8,869 bases of DNA from JBFLVQ01 sp040758525 (GTDB lineage: Bacteria; Acidobacteriota; Blastocatellia; Chloracidobacteriales; JADJPF01). The stretch covers positions 1 through 8,869 of the forward strand of contig JBFLVQ010000401.1 in NCBI GenBank assembly GCA_040758525.1. Reading direction: 5' to 3'. The notes under the pieces are model-generated. The model was not told the origin of the DNA. It was given only the letters and a program-made list of their open reading frames with translations, and did not search any database. This document shows positions 1 through 8,338 of the stretch, piece by piece. The position numbers were made by a program, and so were the translations under genes. How positions within the stretch are numbered: the stretch's first letter is position 1; the number at the start of each line of letters is the position of its first letter.

Positions 1-1
1 T

Positions 2-1654
2 GTGCATTTATGGAGTATAACAGCGGAAAATAGTAAGCAAGTAAAAACAGAACAAGAATTTTTCTGGCAGATTCAAGATTTAGGTTTTTTCAGTCTACTC
101 TATCTAGTGCAAGCAATCGCACAAGAGTATCCCAACATTACTTTGCGTATTGATGTTTTATCTAATAATGTACGTGAAGTAAGCGCAACAGAGCAACTTC
201 TACCAGAAAAGGCAACGATATTAGCGCCTTGTCAGGTTATTCCACAAGAATTCCTCAACATTACCTGTCGATTTATCGATATTGTTTTTCCTGTCTTGAG
301 TATTCAACAAAAACACCATTTAGTGAACCAGGTTATCAAAGAGATTAATGCAAAACCGTCCGATATGGTTGTTGCCTACCGAGGCAATCAGCGCTGGATA
401 CAGACCTTTGAGCCGATCCATATCGATGCTGATATGGAAACGGTCAGACCACTACGAGAGAATGGTGTCTACCTGATCACAGGTGGCTTAGGTAGTGTAG
501 GACTATTGCTAGCAGATTATCTAGCACGGACAGTAAAAGCCAAATTAATCCTGGCTGGACGTACAGCGCTACCTGATAGAGCAGATTGGCAAGAATGGTT
601 AGCAACTCATGATTCAAGCGATTCTCTCAGCAATAAAATTCGCCGGGTACAAGCTCTGGAAGAATTAGGAGCAGAAGTACTGATCGTTAGTGCAGATGTC
701 TCTCAAGAAGCACAGATGCGTGCTTTAATCACACAAATTTATGATCGCTTTGGCCAGCTCAATGGAGTTGTGCATGCTGCTGGTGTTACTAGTGGTACAT
801 CAGTATTTAATCCAATTACAGAAATAGGCCAGCGTGAATTGGAATTACAGTTTCAACCAAAGGGCCAAGGATTATATGTATTGGAGAAGGTGTTACAAGA
901 TAGAGAAGTCGATTTTTGTCTACTCTTCTCTTCCAATGCTTCCATTTTAGGAGGAATGGGATTTGTTGCTTACTCGGCAGCAAATCTTTTTATGGACACC
1001 TTTGCTGCCAGTCGTAACAAAACAGGTCTATCTCCCTGGATTAGTGTGAACTGGGATCAATGGCCAGAAGAGACTAAGAAATATAACGAGTATCAGACCA
1101 GCATGGACCAATATGCTATGACGACGCCAGAAAGCCTGGAGGCTTTTAGACGAATTGTGTCAATGGTTAGAGAAAGTCAGGTGGTTATTGCTACAGGGGA
1201 TCTACTAGCAAGATTGAATATATGGATTAACCAACAATTCTCTGCTGATGCATCTAGATCAATTAATGGTGATTCATTACCTTCAATGCATCCACGTCCA
1301 AACCTGCGCAGTATCTACACTCCACCTAGAGACAAGATAGAAGAGACTTTGGCAGCACTCTGGCAAGAAGTTCTCGCTATTGAACAGGTCGGTATTCACG
1401 ATAGCTTCTTTGATCTAGGTGGGCATTCTCTGCTTGCTATCAGGTTAGTTGGTAAATTTCGTGAGACTTTGCAGGTAGATCTGCCATTACGTACATTCTT
1501 TGAATGTCCCACAATAGCGGGTCTAGCAGAAGCTATTAAGAAAACTCAAGCTGATCAGGAAGAGCAGGATAAGAAAGAGATATTAGATATGCTGGCACAG
1601 CTTTCTGAAGAAGAAGCAGAGATAGAGATAAGAAAAAGAATGGATTTAGAGTAG
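2..1654 (+). CDS. Type I modular polyketide synthase, C-terminal part (KR-ACP), 5' truncated by window edge
   Basis: This is the last 550 residues of a PKS; residue 1 here is the codon at position 2. That GTG is almost certainly an internal valine, because the opening VHLWS is the conserved KR structural-half motif also found at residues 1316-1320 of the next protein. Residues 1 to about 135 are the rest of this structural half, followed directly by the catalytic KR with no ER inserted. The KR has the NADPH motif TGGLGSVG (160-167) and an intact catalytic set: Lys287, Ser310/Ser311, Tyr324 and Asn328. It should reduce the beta-ketone of the ACP-bound chain. It lacks the LDD motif of B-type KRs and the diagnostic Trp of A-type KRs, so alcohol stereochemistry cannot be read. 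An ACP follows (about 440-515) with DLGGHSL; Ser476 is the phosphopantetheine site. The Glu/Lys-rich tail (about 520-550) is probably a docking helix. The stop is a tandem TAG TGA. KS, AT and any DH lie upstream of the window. Confidence 0.95.
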   Translation: MHLWSITAENSKQVKTEQEFFWQIQDLGFFSLLYLVQAIAQEYPNITLRIDVLSNNVREVSATEQLLPEKATILAPCQVIPQEFLNITCRFIDIVFPVLSIQQKHHLVNQVIKEINAKPSDMVVAYRGNQRWIQTFEPIHIDADMETVRPLRENGVYLITGGLGSVGLLLADYLARTVKAKLILAGRTALPDRADWQEWLATHDSSDSLSNKIRRVQALEELGAEVLIVSADVSQEAQMRALITQIYDRFGQLNGVVHAAGVTSGTSVFNPITEIGQRELELQFQPKGQGLYVLEKVLQDREVDFCLLFSSNASILGGMGFVAYSAANLFMDTFAASRNKTGLSPWISVNWDQWPEETKKYNEYQTSMDQYAMTTPESLEAFRRIVSMVRESQVVIATGDLLARLNIWINQQFSADASRSINGDSLPSMHPRPNLRSIYTPPRDKIEETLAALWQEVLAIEQVGIHDSFFDLGGHSLLAIRLVGKFRETLQVDLPLRTFFECPTIAGLAEAIKKTQADQEEQDKKEILDMLAQLSEEEAEIEIRKRMDLE

Positions 1655-1657
1655 TGA
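1652..1657 (+). other. Tandem in-frame stop codons ending the first PKS gene
   Basis: TAG at 1652-1654 is followed at once by TGA in the same frame. This makes read-through from the first PKS into the noncoding gap unlikely and confirms that the first and second proteins are separate polypeptides. The remaining gap to the next start is short and contains a run of six T (1659-1664), but no GC-rich stem precedes it, so it is not called a terminator. Confidence 0.8.
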
Positions 1658-1677
1658 CTTTTTTATGCGCTGAAAGT

Positions 1678-1683
1678 GGAGGT
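1678..1683 (+). promoter_or_regulatory. Ribosome binding site GGAGGT that sets the start of the complete PKS
   Basis: GGAGGT is a near-perfect Shine-Dalgarno sequence. From GGAGG to the ATG at 1691 the spacing is 8 bases, which is ideal. The alternative in-frame GTG at 1676 overlaps this site and has no suitable Shine-Dalgarno upstream of it, so the ATG at 1691 is preferred. The five residues this drops from the longest reading carry no domain. Confidence 0.85.
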
Positions 1684-1690
1684 AACAGAG

Positions 1691-4600
1691 ATGAGTTTAT
1701 TACCAACAATTAACCATGAGCCGATTGCAATTATTGGATTAGGATGTCGTTTCCCTGGCGCAAACAGTCCTGCGGACTTCTGGCAACTACTGATAAATGG
1801 TGTAGATGCTATTACAGAGGTACCGTCAGATAGATTTGATATAGATGCTTATTACGATCCTAACCCAGCTACACCAGGAAAAATTGTTACTCGTTATGGT
1901 GGTTTCCTGGAACAAGTTGATAAGTTTGATCCCTATTTCTTTAGTATATCTCCACGTGAAGCTGGACAAATGGATCCTCAACAGCGTGTCTTGCTAGAAG
2001 TAGCTTGGGAAGCGCTCGAAGATGCTGGACAGTTGCCAGAAAAATTGATTGGTAGCCAGGCTGGTGTATTTATTGGAATGATTACTAATGATTATGAGGA
2101 TCTACAAATACGCGATATAGAGGGCATAAATATCTATTCTGCAACCGGAAGCTTTCGTAGTGTTGCATCTGGCCGGCTATCTTATATCTTAGGTTTACAA
2201 GGTCCTAGTCTAACCATTGATACTGCTTGTTCATCATCTTTAGTAACTGTGCATCTAGCTTGCCAGAGCTTGCGAAGTGGAGAATGTGAACTAGCGATTG
2301 CAGGTGGAGTAAATCTGATCTTACAGCCAGAACATAGTTTTGGATTTTCCAGTGCTAATATGTTGGCTCCTAATGGTCGCTGCAAATTTTGTGATGCCAA
2401 TGCTGATGGTTTTATCCGTAGTGAAGGTGTTGGTATAGTTGTTCTAAAACCGCTATCACAGGCGCTTGCTGATAAAGATCCTATCTATGCTCTTATTATG
2501 GGTAGCGCTGTTAATAATGATGGACGCAGTAGTGGTTTTTTGATGACACCAAGCCAGCAAGGCCAAGAAGCCGTTGTGCGCGCAGCATATAGAGATGCCA
2601 AAATCAACCCTGGCCAGGTTCATTATGTTGAAGCTCATGGCACAGGCACAAAGGTTGGCGATCCAATCGAACTATCAGCTATTGGCACTGTAATTGCCAC
2701 AGAGCGGCCCTCAGATTCTCCCTGCTTCATTGGATCTGTAAAGACCAACATAGGACATAGCGAAGCAGCCGCAGGAATCGCTGGCTTGATTAAAGTAGCA
2801 CTTAGTATCAAGCATCGCTTAATTCCACCTAGCTTACATTTGCATGAACCAAACCCCAATATACCTTGGCAACAACTACCTTTTATTGTTAATCAAAATT
2901 TAGTTGAGTGGCCTGCCGAGCCAAAACCAGCACGCGCCGGTGTCAGTTCTTTTGGTATTTCCGGTACTAATGCTCATGTTGTGCTACAAGAAGCTCCTTC
3001 CATTCCATATCCATATAAACAGACAGAAGAAGTAGTCAGCAATAGGGCACAGGTGCTTACCATATCTGCGAAGAGCACTGAGGCTCTGCAAATTTTCGCA
3101 CAACACTATCAGGCATTTGTTACTACAAAAGATAGTGATATAGACCTAACAGATATTTGTTACACAAGCAGTATAAGAAGAACACATCATGAGCATAGAC
3201 TAGCGCTAGTGGCAAATTCTCGCACAGAGCTTGCCAGACAATTAGAGACATTTTTAAGTGGCGAGTCCGGTCCAGGCATCTTTCATTATGAGAATCCTAA
3301 TATTCATGAACAAACAACGCCTAAGTGTGTGTTTGTATTTCCGGGTCAAGGTTCTCAATGGTTTGGTATGGGCCGCACATTGCTGGAGCAAGAACCGATC
3401 TTTCGTAAGAGCCTAGAGAGTTGTGAAAAGGCGATGCAGCCATATGTTGATTGGTCTTTGTTAAATGAATTAATAGCAGATCAAGAACATTCCAGATTAA
3501 ATGAGATAGATGTTATTCAACCTATCCTTTTTGCTCTTCAAGTATCTCTAGTCAATTTGTGGCGTGCTTGGGGAATCGAACCCGCCGCCGTCATTGGTCA
3601 TAGCATGGGAGAAGTAGCAGCCTCGTATGTAGCCGGTATTTTAAGTCTAGAAGATGCAGCAAAAATTATTTGTCGTCGCAGCCGTCTATTAAAACGTATG
3701 AGTGGACAAGGCGCAATGGCATTGGTTGAACTTTCCTTGGTAGATGCTCGTCTGGCTATTGCCGGTTATGAGGATCGTCTGGCCATTGCTGTCAGCAATA
3801 GCCCAACTTCGACAGTATTATCTGGCGATCCAACAGCATTAGGTGAAGTGCTTGAACAACTACGACGTCGTGATATTTTCTGTCGCTTAATAAAAGTGGA
3901 TGTTGCTTCTCACAGTCCGCAAATGGATCTATTACGTGAAGATCTATTACAGGCACTAACAGGACTACAACCTAACTGTGCTACCATTCCAATCTATTCA
4001 ACAGTAACAGGAATGATTAGCGATGGGTTAGAGTTTGATGCCAGTTATTGGGTACGAAATCTACGAGAAGCAGTACTGTTTGCTACTGCAACAGAGCGTT
4101 TACGAACTGATGGTTACAATATTTTTATTGAGATAAGCCCTAATCCAATTCTGCTGCCTGCGATTCAACAAAACCTACATCATCTCAATCAAGATGGAAT
4201 TGTGCTGCCTTCAATGCGACGTGAAGAAGAAGAGCGCACCGTTATGCTCGGCACTCTTAGCACATTGTACACGTCTGGATATCAAGTAGATTGGAGTAGG
4301 CTCTTTCCTCAAGGTGGTAAGTGTGTACCATTACCAAACTACCCTTGGCAGCGAGAGCGTTTCTGGATGCAGCCAACTACACGCCAATACTGGATACAGA
4401 GCAATGTAGATCACAATCGATCCCACCCTCTGCTAAACCGACATTGGAGATCAGCTATTAATCCAGATACTCACTTTTGGGAAACAGAGTTATCAACAAA
4501 ATTATTTCCCTACTTAAATGATCACTGCGTTCATGAATCGATCATATTTCCTGCTGCTGCTTATGTAGAAATGGCATTGGCAGCAGTTTCACAAGTACTT

Positions 4601-7600
4601 GGACCAGGATGTTATACAGTAGAAAACCTAGAATTCAAAAAAGCGCTCTTCCTCTCTGAAAATGAGAGTAATACAGTTCAAAGTGTTCTTTCATTGGATG
4701 GATCGGAACAGGCCAATTTTCAACTTTTTAGCTTAGCGCCAACAGCAACGGAGACAGCATCTACCTGGATACTGCATGCAACCGGAACAGTTCGAATCGA
4801 TAAATCTAGTAGAGATACTGCTACACAGCCCTGTTTTTTACCTCAACAGATTCAAGAACGTTGTCAACAGATTATCAATGGTCAAGAGCACTATCAAAAC
4901 ATGCGATTGCGGGGATTGCATTATGGTCCATACTTCCAAGGTATCGAACAGATCTGGCAGCAGAATAGTGAGGCCATTGGTAGAGTAAATATACCAGAAA
5001 GGCTCCTGTCACAAGTACGCAGATACCATATTCATCCTGCACTACTAGATATCTGTTTTCAAGTTATGGCTGCTCTGTTAGAAGATGAGCAGACGATCAC
5101 ACAAGGTACTTACCTCCCAGTAGCACTCGATAGTCTATCTGTTTATGAACATCCAAATACACATATGGAGTTATGGTGTTATGCGCTACTACATAAAGAC
5201 AGAAAACTGGCTGCAAATAGAATAGCGGGTGATCTATTTTTAATTGATAAAGATGGTCGAGTATTAATGGAGGCAGGTAACCTCTGTCTACAACAGCTTG
5301 AGAGTGATGCGCAAGTTACCAGTAAACAGAATGTGCAAGATTGGCTATATCGAGTTGACTGGCAACTAAAGACCAGATCGATAGACAATAACTTAAAAGC
5401 TATACCAACATCACAACAAGGTCAATGGCTTATCTTTACCGATACTCTAGGAGTAGGTCAAACTCTCAAGTCATCACTGGAAGCGCATGGAGAAGTCTGT
5501 TGTTTAGTCTCTCCTGGTGATACTTATAAAATACTAACAACTGATCACTACCAGATTAATCCCGCTCTTTTGCAAGACTACTATCAGCTACTTACTACTA
5601 TTTGTGGAACGGCTGAACTACCTTTGCGAGGTATTGTACATCTATGGAGTTTAGCAATAGGAACTTCCGATGCTGAAGAAGCAACTAGACTATTGCCATG
5701 TAGTAGTGTGATGCGACTCATTCAAGCACTAGCTGAGCTTGAGATAAACAATGCTCCACACTTATGGCTAGTGACACAAGGCAGCCAGGCAGTAGCAGAA
5801 CAGCGTGATCTGGTCTCTATATGGCAAGCACCATTATGGGGATTGGCACGTGTCATTGCTCAGGAGCATCCAGAACTACATTGTACTAGAGTTGATCTAA
5901 GCGCACAGGCAACAACAGAAGAGATCCAGTCGCTCTTTACTGAGCTTTGGTCAGATAGTCAAGAAGTAGAAGTAGCATTGCGTGGTAATGCTCGTTATTG
6001 TGCAAGATTAACTCATTATTTACCACAACCATCACAATCACTACTTTCCCAATCAAATGATAATAAGAAAATTTGTATTAATGCTAACGAGCAATCCTAT
6101 CGGTTAGAGATACACACTCCAGGTATTTTAGATAATCTCACACTACGGCCAATTACTCGTCGCAAACCTGCTAGTGGAGAGATAGAGATTCAATTGCACG
6201 CAGCAGGGATTATTTTTAGAGATGTTATGATGGCAATGGGTCTTTTGCCACCACTAGCTGATGATGGTCATATTGATATTGGCTGGGAGGCGGCTGGTAA
6301 GGTCGTTGCGGTAGGTACAGGAGTAGAAAACTTTCACTCTGGTGATGAAGTTATTGCTGTGCTTTCACCACATTGTCTGGGTAACTTTGCTACTACACCT
6401 GCTATCTTAGCAGTGCATAAACCTACTTATATCAGTTTTGTTGAAGCTGCTGCTATCCCTATATCTTTTTTAACAGCCTACTATGCACTCTGTTATTCAG
6501 CGAGAATAAGCGCAGGCGAAAAGATTCTTATACATGCTGCGACTGGTGGTGTGGGTCTGGCTGCCATACAGATCGCCAAGATGGTTGGTGCCGAGATCTT
6601 TGCAACTGCCGGCAGTGAAGAAAAAAGAGCTTTTTTACACTCTTTAGGTATAGAGCATATTTTAGATTCACGCTCACTAGATTTTGCTGATGAGATATTA
6701 CATCTTACTAATGGTAATGGTGTTGATATTGTACTGAACTCGCTATCTGGTGAAGCAATACCAAAGAGCCTTGCAATACTTGCTCCCCATGGACGTTTTC
6801 TGGAGCTTGGCAAAACCGATATTTTGCAGAATAGAGCGTTAGGCTTAAAACATTTTCAGAATAACATCTCCTTCTTTGCTGTTGATTTTGGACAAATACT
6901 GCTTGGACGCACACAATTTTTAGGATCAATGTTACAGGAGATTATGCCCTACTTTGACAAGGGCTTTTTTAAGCCATTGCCAGTAGAAGTCTTTTTAATT
7001 GGCGAAGCGGCTAATGCTTTTCGCCACTTAGCACAAGCAAAACATATCGGCAAGGTTGTCTTGTCACTAACCGATAGAGAAGTTTTGATAGATCAGCCAG
7101 CCAACCCGTTACCAGTATTTAAGTCTGATGCTACTTACCTTATTACCGGTGGACTTGGCGCACTCGGTTTGGCAGTTACACAATGGATGATTGAACAGGG
7201 AGCAAGTCACTTTGTTCTGATAGGCAGAAATGATCCTAGCCATAGCACAAAACAGATCTTAGACACTTTAACTGCTGCTGGTGCACAGATCAAAATAGCT
7301 AGTGCTGATGTCACTAATCGAGAACAGATAGCAAATGTACTAGGTGCAATTAAGCGATCTATGCCACCACTTAAAGGTGTTATTCATGCTGCTGCCATTC
7401 TCGATGATGGACTTTTATTAAATCTAACTGATGAACGTCTTAGATCCGTAATGGCGCCAAAGATTGATGGCGCCTGGAATCTACATACTTTAACTCTCAA
7501 TGATTCATTAGACTTTTTTGTGCTCTTCTCCTCAGTAGCCACTTTGCTAGGCTCGCCTGGACAAGCAAACTACTCAGCCGCGAATGCATTTCTCGATGCA

Positions 7601-8338
7601 CTGGCGCATTACCGTCAAGCTCAAGGACAAGCTGCTTTGAGTATCAACTGGGGGCCATGGGCGGAAATTGGCTTAGCAGCTAGACCAGATAGAGGTGGAC
7701 GTCTGGCTCTTAGAGGGGTAGCTAGTCTAACACCGGCACAAGGAATAAAAGCACTGGAACTACTCTTAGCTGATAAGTCTGCCCAGATTGGTGTAATGCC
7801 ATTCAACTTTGAACATTGGCGCCGATTCTATACAGCTTCGGCTGAAACTAGCTTCTTTGCTGAGTTGGCTGCACAACAACATCACTCTATTAGTCAGGCT
7901 GCTACCAAAAAGAAAGGAGATGATATTCGTGCAGCTCTACTAGCCATTACACCCGGTAGACAGCGCAGGCTAATGCTGGAAACTTATCTTAAGGAACAGA
8001 TTGCTCAGGTGCTTAAGCTTTCTCCTACACGTATAGATCCAAACAAACCGCTAGGCGCTTTAGGGCTAGATTCACTAATGGCACTTGAGTTTAGAAATAG
8101 GTTAGAAGCAAGTTTAGCACAACCATTCTCTACTACAATGGTATGGAATTATCCCACCATTGTAGCATTAGCCACACATGTGGCCAGTAAAATTGGTGTT
8201 GATCTAGAACCTACTACTGTTACAGAGCACGACGCAGACTTAGAAAAGATCCTACGTGATATCGAACAACTCCCTGATAGTGAAGTTAAGAAGATTCTTG
8301 CACAAGACTTAACAGCCGAAAAGGAGTCTTATGAGTGA
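1691..8338 (+). CDS. Fully reducing type I polyketide synthase, single complete module KS-AT-DH-ER-KR-ACP
   Basis: This 2215-residue cytosolic multienzyme should perform one chain elongation with full beta-carbon reduction. KS (about 10-436): Cys180 in DTACSSS, His316 in EAHGTGT, His356 in NIGHS, so it looks active. AT (about 545-860): Ser638 in GHSMGE, with EIDVIQ (605-610) and VASH (738-741) leaning towards methylmalonyl-CoA; the post-AT linker ends in YPWQRERFW (884-892). DH (about 911-1200): His945, YGPYF (1078-1082), and Asp1120 with Gln1124 are present, but the expected Gly of HxxxGxxxxP is Glu949. Structural KR half about 1218-1440. ER (about 1472-1793): NADPH motif HAATGGVG (1615-1622). 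KR (about 1815-2000): TGGLGALG (1819-1826), LDD (1904-1906, B-type), Lys1924, Tyr1961, Asn1965. ACP (about 2090-2170): GLDSL with phosphopantetheine Ser2128. A short helix (about 2184-2205) may dock to the next protein. The domain style recalls mycocerosic acid synthase-like enzymes, but the iterative or modular mode and the product are unknown. Only nine residues precede the KS. Confidence 0.95.
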   Translation: MSLLPTINHEPIAIIGLGCRFPGANSPADFWQLLINGVDAITEVPSDRFDIDAYYDPNPATPGKIVTRYGGFLEQVDKFDPYFFSISPREAGQMDPQQRVLLEVAWEALEDAGQLPEKLIGSQAGVFIGMITNDYEDLQIRDIEGINIYSATGSFRSVASGRLSYILGLQGPSLTIDTACSSSLVTVHLACQSLRSGECELAIAGGVNLILQPEHSFGFSSANMLAPNGRCKFCDANADGFIRSEGVGIVVLKPLSQALADKDPIYALIMGSAVNNDGRSSGFLMTPSQQGQEAVVRAAYRDAKINPGQVHYVEAHGTGTKVGDPIELSAIGTVIATERPSDSPCFIGSVKTNIGHSEAAAGIAGLIKVALSIKHRLIPPSLHLHEPNPNIPWQQLPFIVNQNLVEWPAEPKPARAGVSSFGISGTNAHVVLQEAPSIPYPYKQTEEVVSNRAQVLTISAKSTEALQIFAQHYQAFVTTKDSDIDLTDICYTSSIRRTHHEHRLALVANSRTELARQLETFLSGESGPGIFHYENPNIHEQTTPKCVFVFPGQGSQWFGMGRTLLEQEPIFRKSLESCEKAMQPYVDWSLLNELIADQEHSRLNEIDVIQPILFALQVSLVNLWRAWGIEPAAVIGHSMGEVAASYVAGILSLEDAAKIICRRSRLLKRMSGQGAMALVELSLVDARLAIAGYEDRLAIAVSNSPTSTVLSGDPTALGEVLEQLRRRDIFCRLIKVDVASHSPQMDLLREDLLQALTGLQPNCATIPIYSTVTGMISDGLEFDASYWVRNLREAVLFATATERLRTDGYNIFIEISPNPILLPAIQQNLHHLNQDGIVLPSMRREEEERTVMLGTLSTLYTSGYQVDWSRLFPQGGKCVPLPNYPWQRERFWMQPTTRQYWIQSNVDHNRSHPLLNRHWRSAINPDTHFWETELSTKLFPYLNDHCVHESIIFPAAAYVEMALAAVSQVLGPGCYTVENLEFKKALFLSENESNTVQSVLSLDGSEQANFQLFSLAPTATETASTWILHATGTVRIDKSSRDTATQPCFLPQQIQERCQQIINGQEHYQNMRLRGLHYGPYFQGIEQIWQQNSEAIGRVNIPERLLSQVRRYHIHPALLDICFQVMAALLEDEQTITQGTYLPVALDSLSVYEHPNTHMELWCYALLHKDRKLAANRIAGDLFLIDKDGRVLMEAGNLCLQQLESDAQVTSKQNVQDWLYRVDWQLKTRSIDNNLKAIPTSQQGQWLIFTDTLGVGQTLKSSLEAHGEVCCLVSPGDTYKILTTDHYQINPALLQDYYQLLTTICGTAELPLRGIVHLWSLAIGTSDAEEATRLLPCSSVMRLIQALAELEINNAPHLWLVTQGSQAVAEQRDLVSIWQAPLWGLARVIAQEHPELHCTRVDLSAQATTEEIQSLFTELWSDSQEVEVALRGNARYCARLTHYLPQPSQSLLSQSNDNKKICINANEQSYRLEIHTPGILDNLTLRPITRRKPASGEIEIQLHAAGIIFRDVMMAMGLLPPLADDGHIDIGWEAAGKVVAVGTGVENFHSGDEVIAVLSPHCLGNFATTPAILAVHKPTYISFVEAAAIPISFLTAYYALCYSARISAGEKILIHAATGGVGLAAIQIAKMVGAEIFATAGSEEKRAFLHSLGIEHILDSRSLDFADEILHLTNGNGVDIVLNSLSGEAIPKSLAILAPHGRFLELGKTDILQNRALGLKHFQNNISFFAVDFGQILLGRTQFLGSMLQEIMPYFDKGFFKPLPVEVFLIGEAANAFRHLAQAKHIGKVVLSLTDREVLIDQPANPLPVFKSDATYLITGGLGALGLAVTQWMIEQGASHFVLIGRNDPSHSTKQILDTLTAAGAQIKIASADVTNREQIANVLGAIKRSMPPLKGVIHAAAILDDGLLLNLTDERLRSVMAPKIDGAWNLHTLTLNDSLDFFVLFSSVATLLGSPGQANYSAANAFLDALAHYRQAQGQAALSINWGPWAEIGLAARPDRGGRLALRGVASLTPAQGIKALELLLADKSAQIGVMPFNFEHWRRFYTASAETSFFAELAAQQHHSISQAATKKKGDDIRAALLAITPGRQRRLMLETYLKEQIAQVLKLSPTRIDPNKPLGALGLDSLMALEFRNRLEASLAQPFSTTMVWNYPTIVALATHVASKIGVDLEPTTVTEHDADLEKILRDIEQLPDSEVKKILAQDLTAEKESYE
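1778..1814 (+). repeat. KS-coding segment nearly identical to 8499-8535
   Basis: This stretch encodes FWQLLINGVDAI near the KS N-terminus. Aligned by eye with 8499-8535 it matches at 35 of 37 bases; the two differences are silent third-position changes. It is the best-matching part of a longer paralogous alignment (from 1718 and 8436 onwards) between the KS domains of the second and third PKS genes. Confidence 0.75.
8321..8326 (+). promoter_or_regulatory. Ribosome binding site AAGGAG for the third PKS gene
   Basis: AAGGAG lies inside the last codons of the second PKS gene, four bases before the ATG at 8331. The spacing is on the short side. The overlapping start and stop (ATGAGTGA) suggest that translation of the third gene is coupled to termination of the second, which would keep subunit amounts balanced. 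Confidence 0.75.

Noticed and set aside
1607..1642. Purine-rich GAA/GAGATA-like repetitive stretch
   Set aside because: It is explained by the Glu/Arg/Lys-rich C-terminal tail of the first PKS and does not form a regular tandem repeat.
1655..1690. Possible terminator or internal promoter in the gap between the first and second genes
   Set aside because: The six-T run at 1659-1664 has no GC-rich stem before it, and 36 bases leave no room for a convincing -35/-10 pair together with the ribosome binding site.
4776..4988. Plus-strand 70-codon frame inside the DH-coding region
   Set aside because: It is out of frame with the PKS, overlaps conserved DH sequence including YGPYF, and shows no ribosome binding site or domain.
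6493..6813. A 106-codon open frame on the minus strand inside the ER-coding region
   Set aside because: It lies wholly opposite a conserved, motif-bearing ER domain and its translation has no recognisable domain. It is a shadow of the real gene, as are the shorter opposite-strand frames elsewhere.
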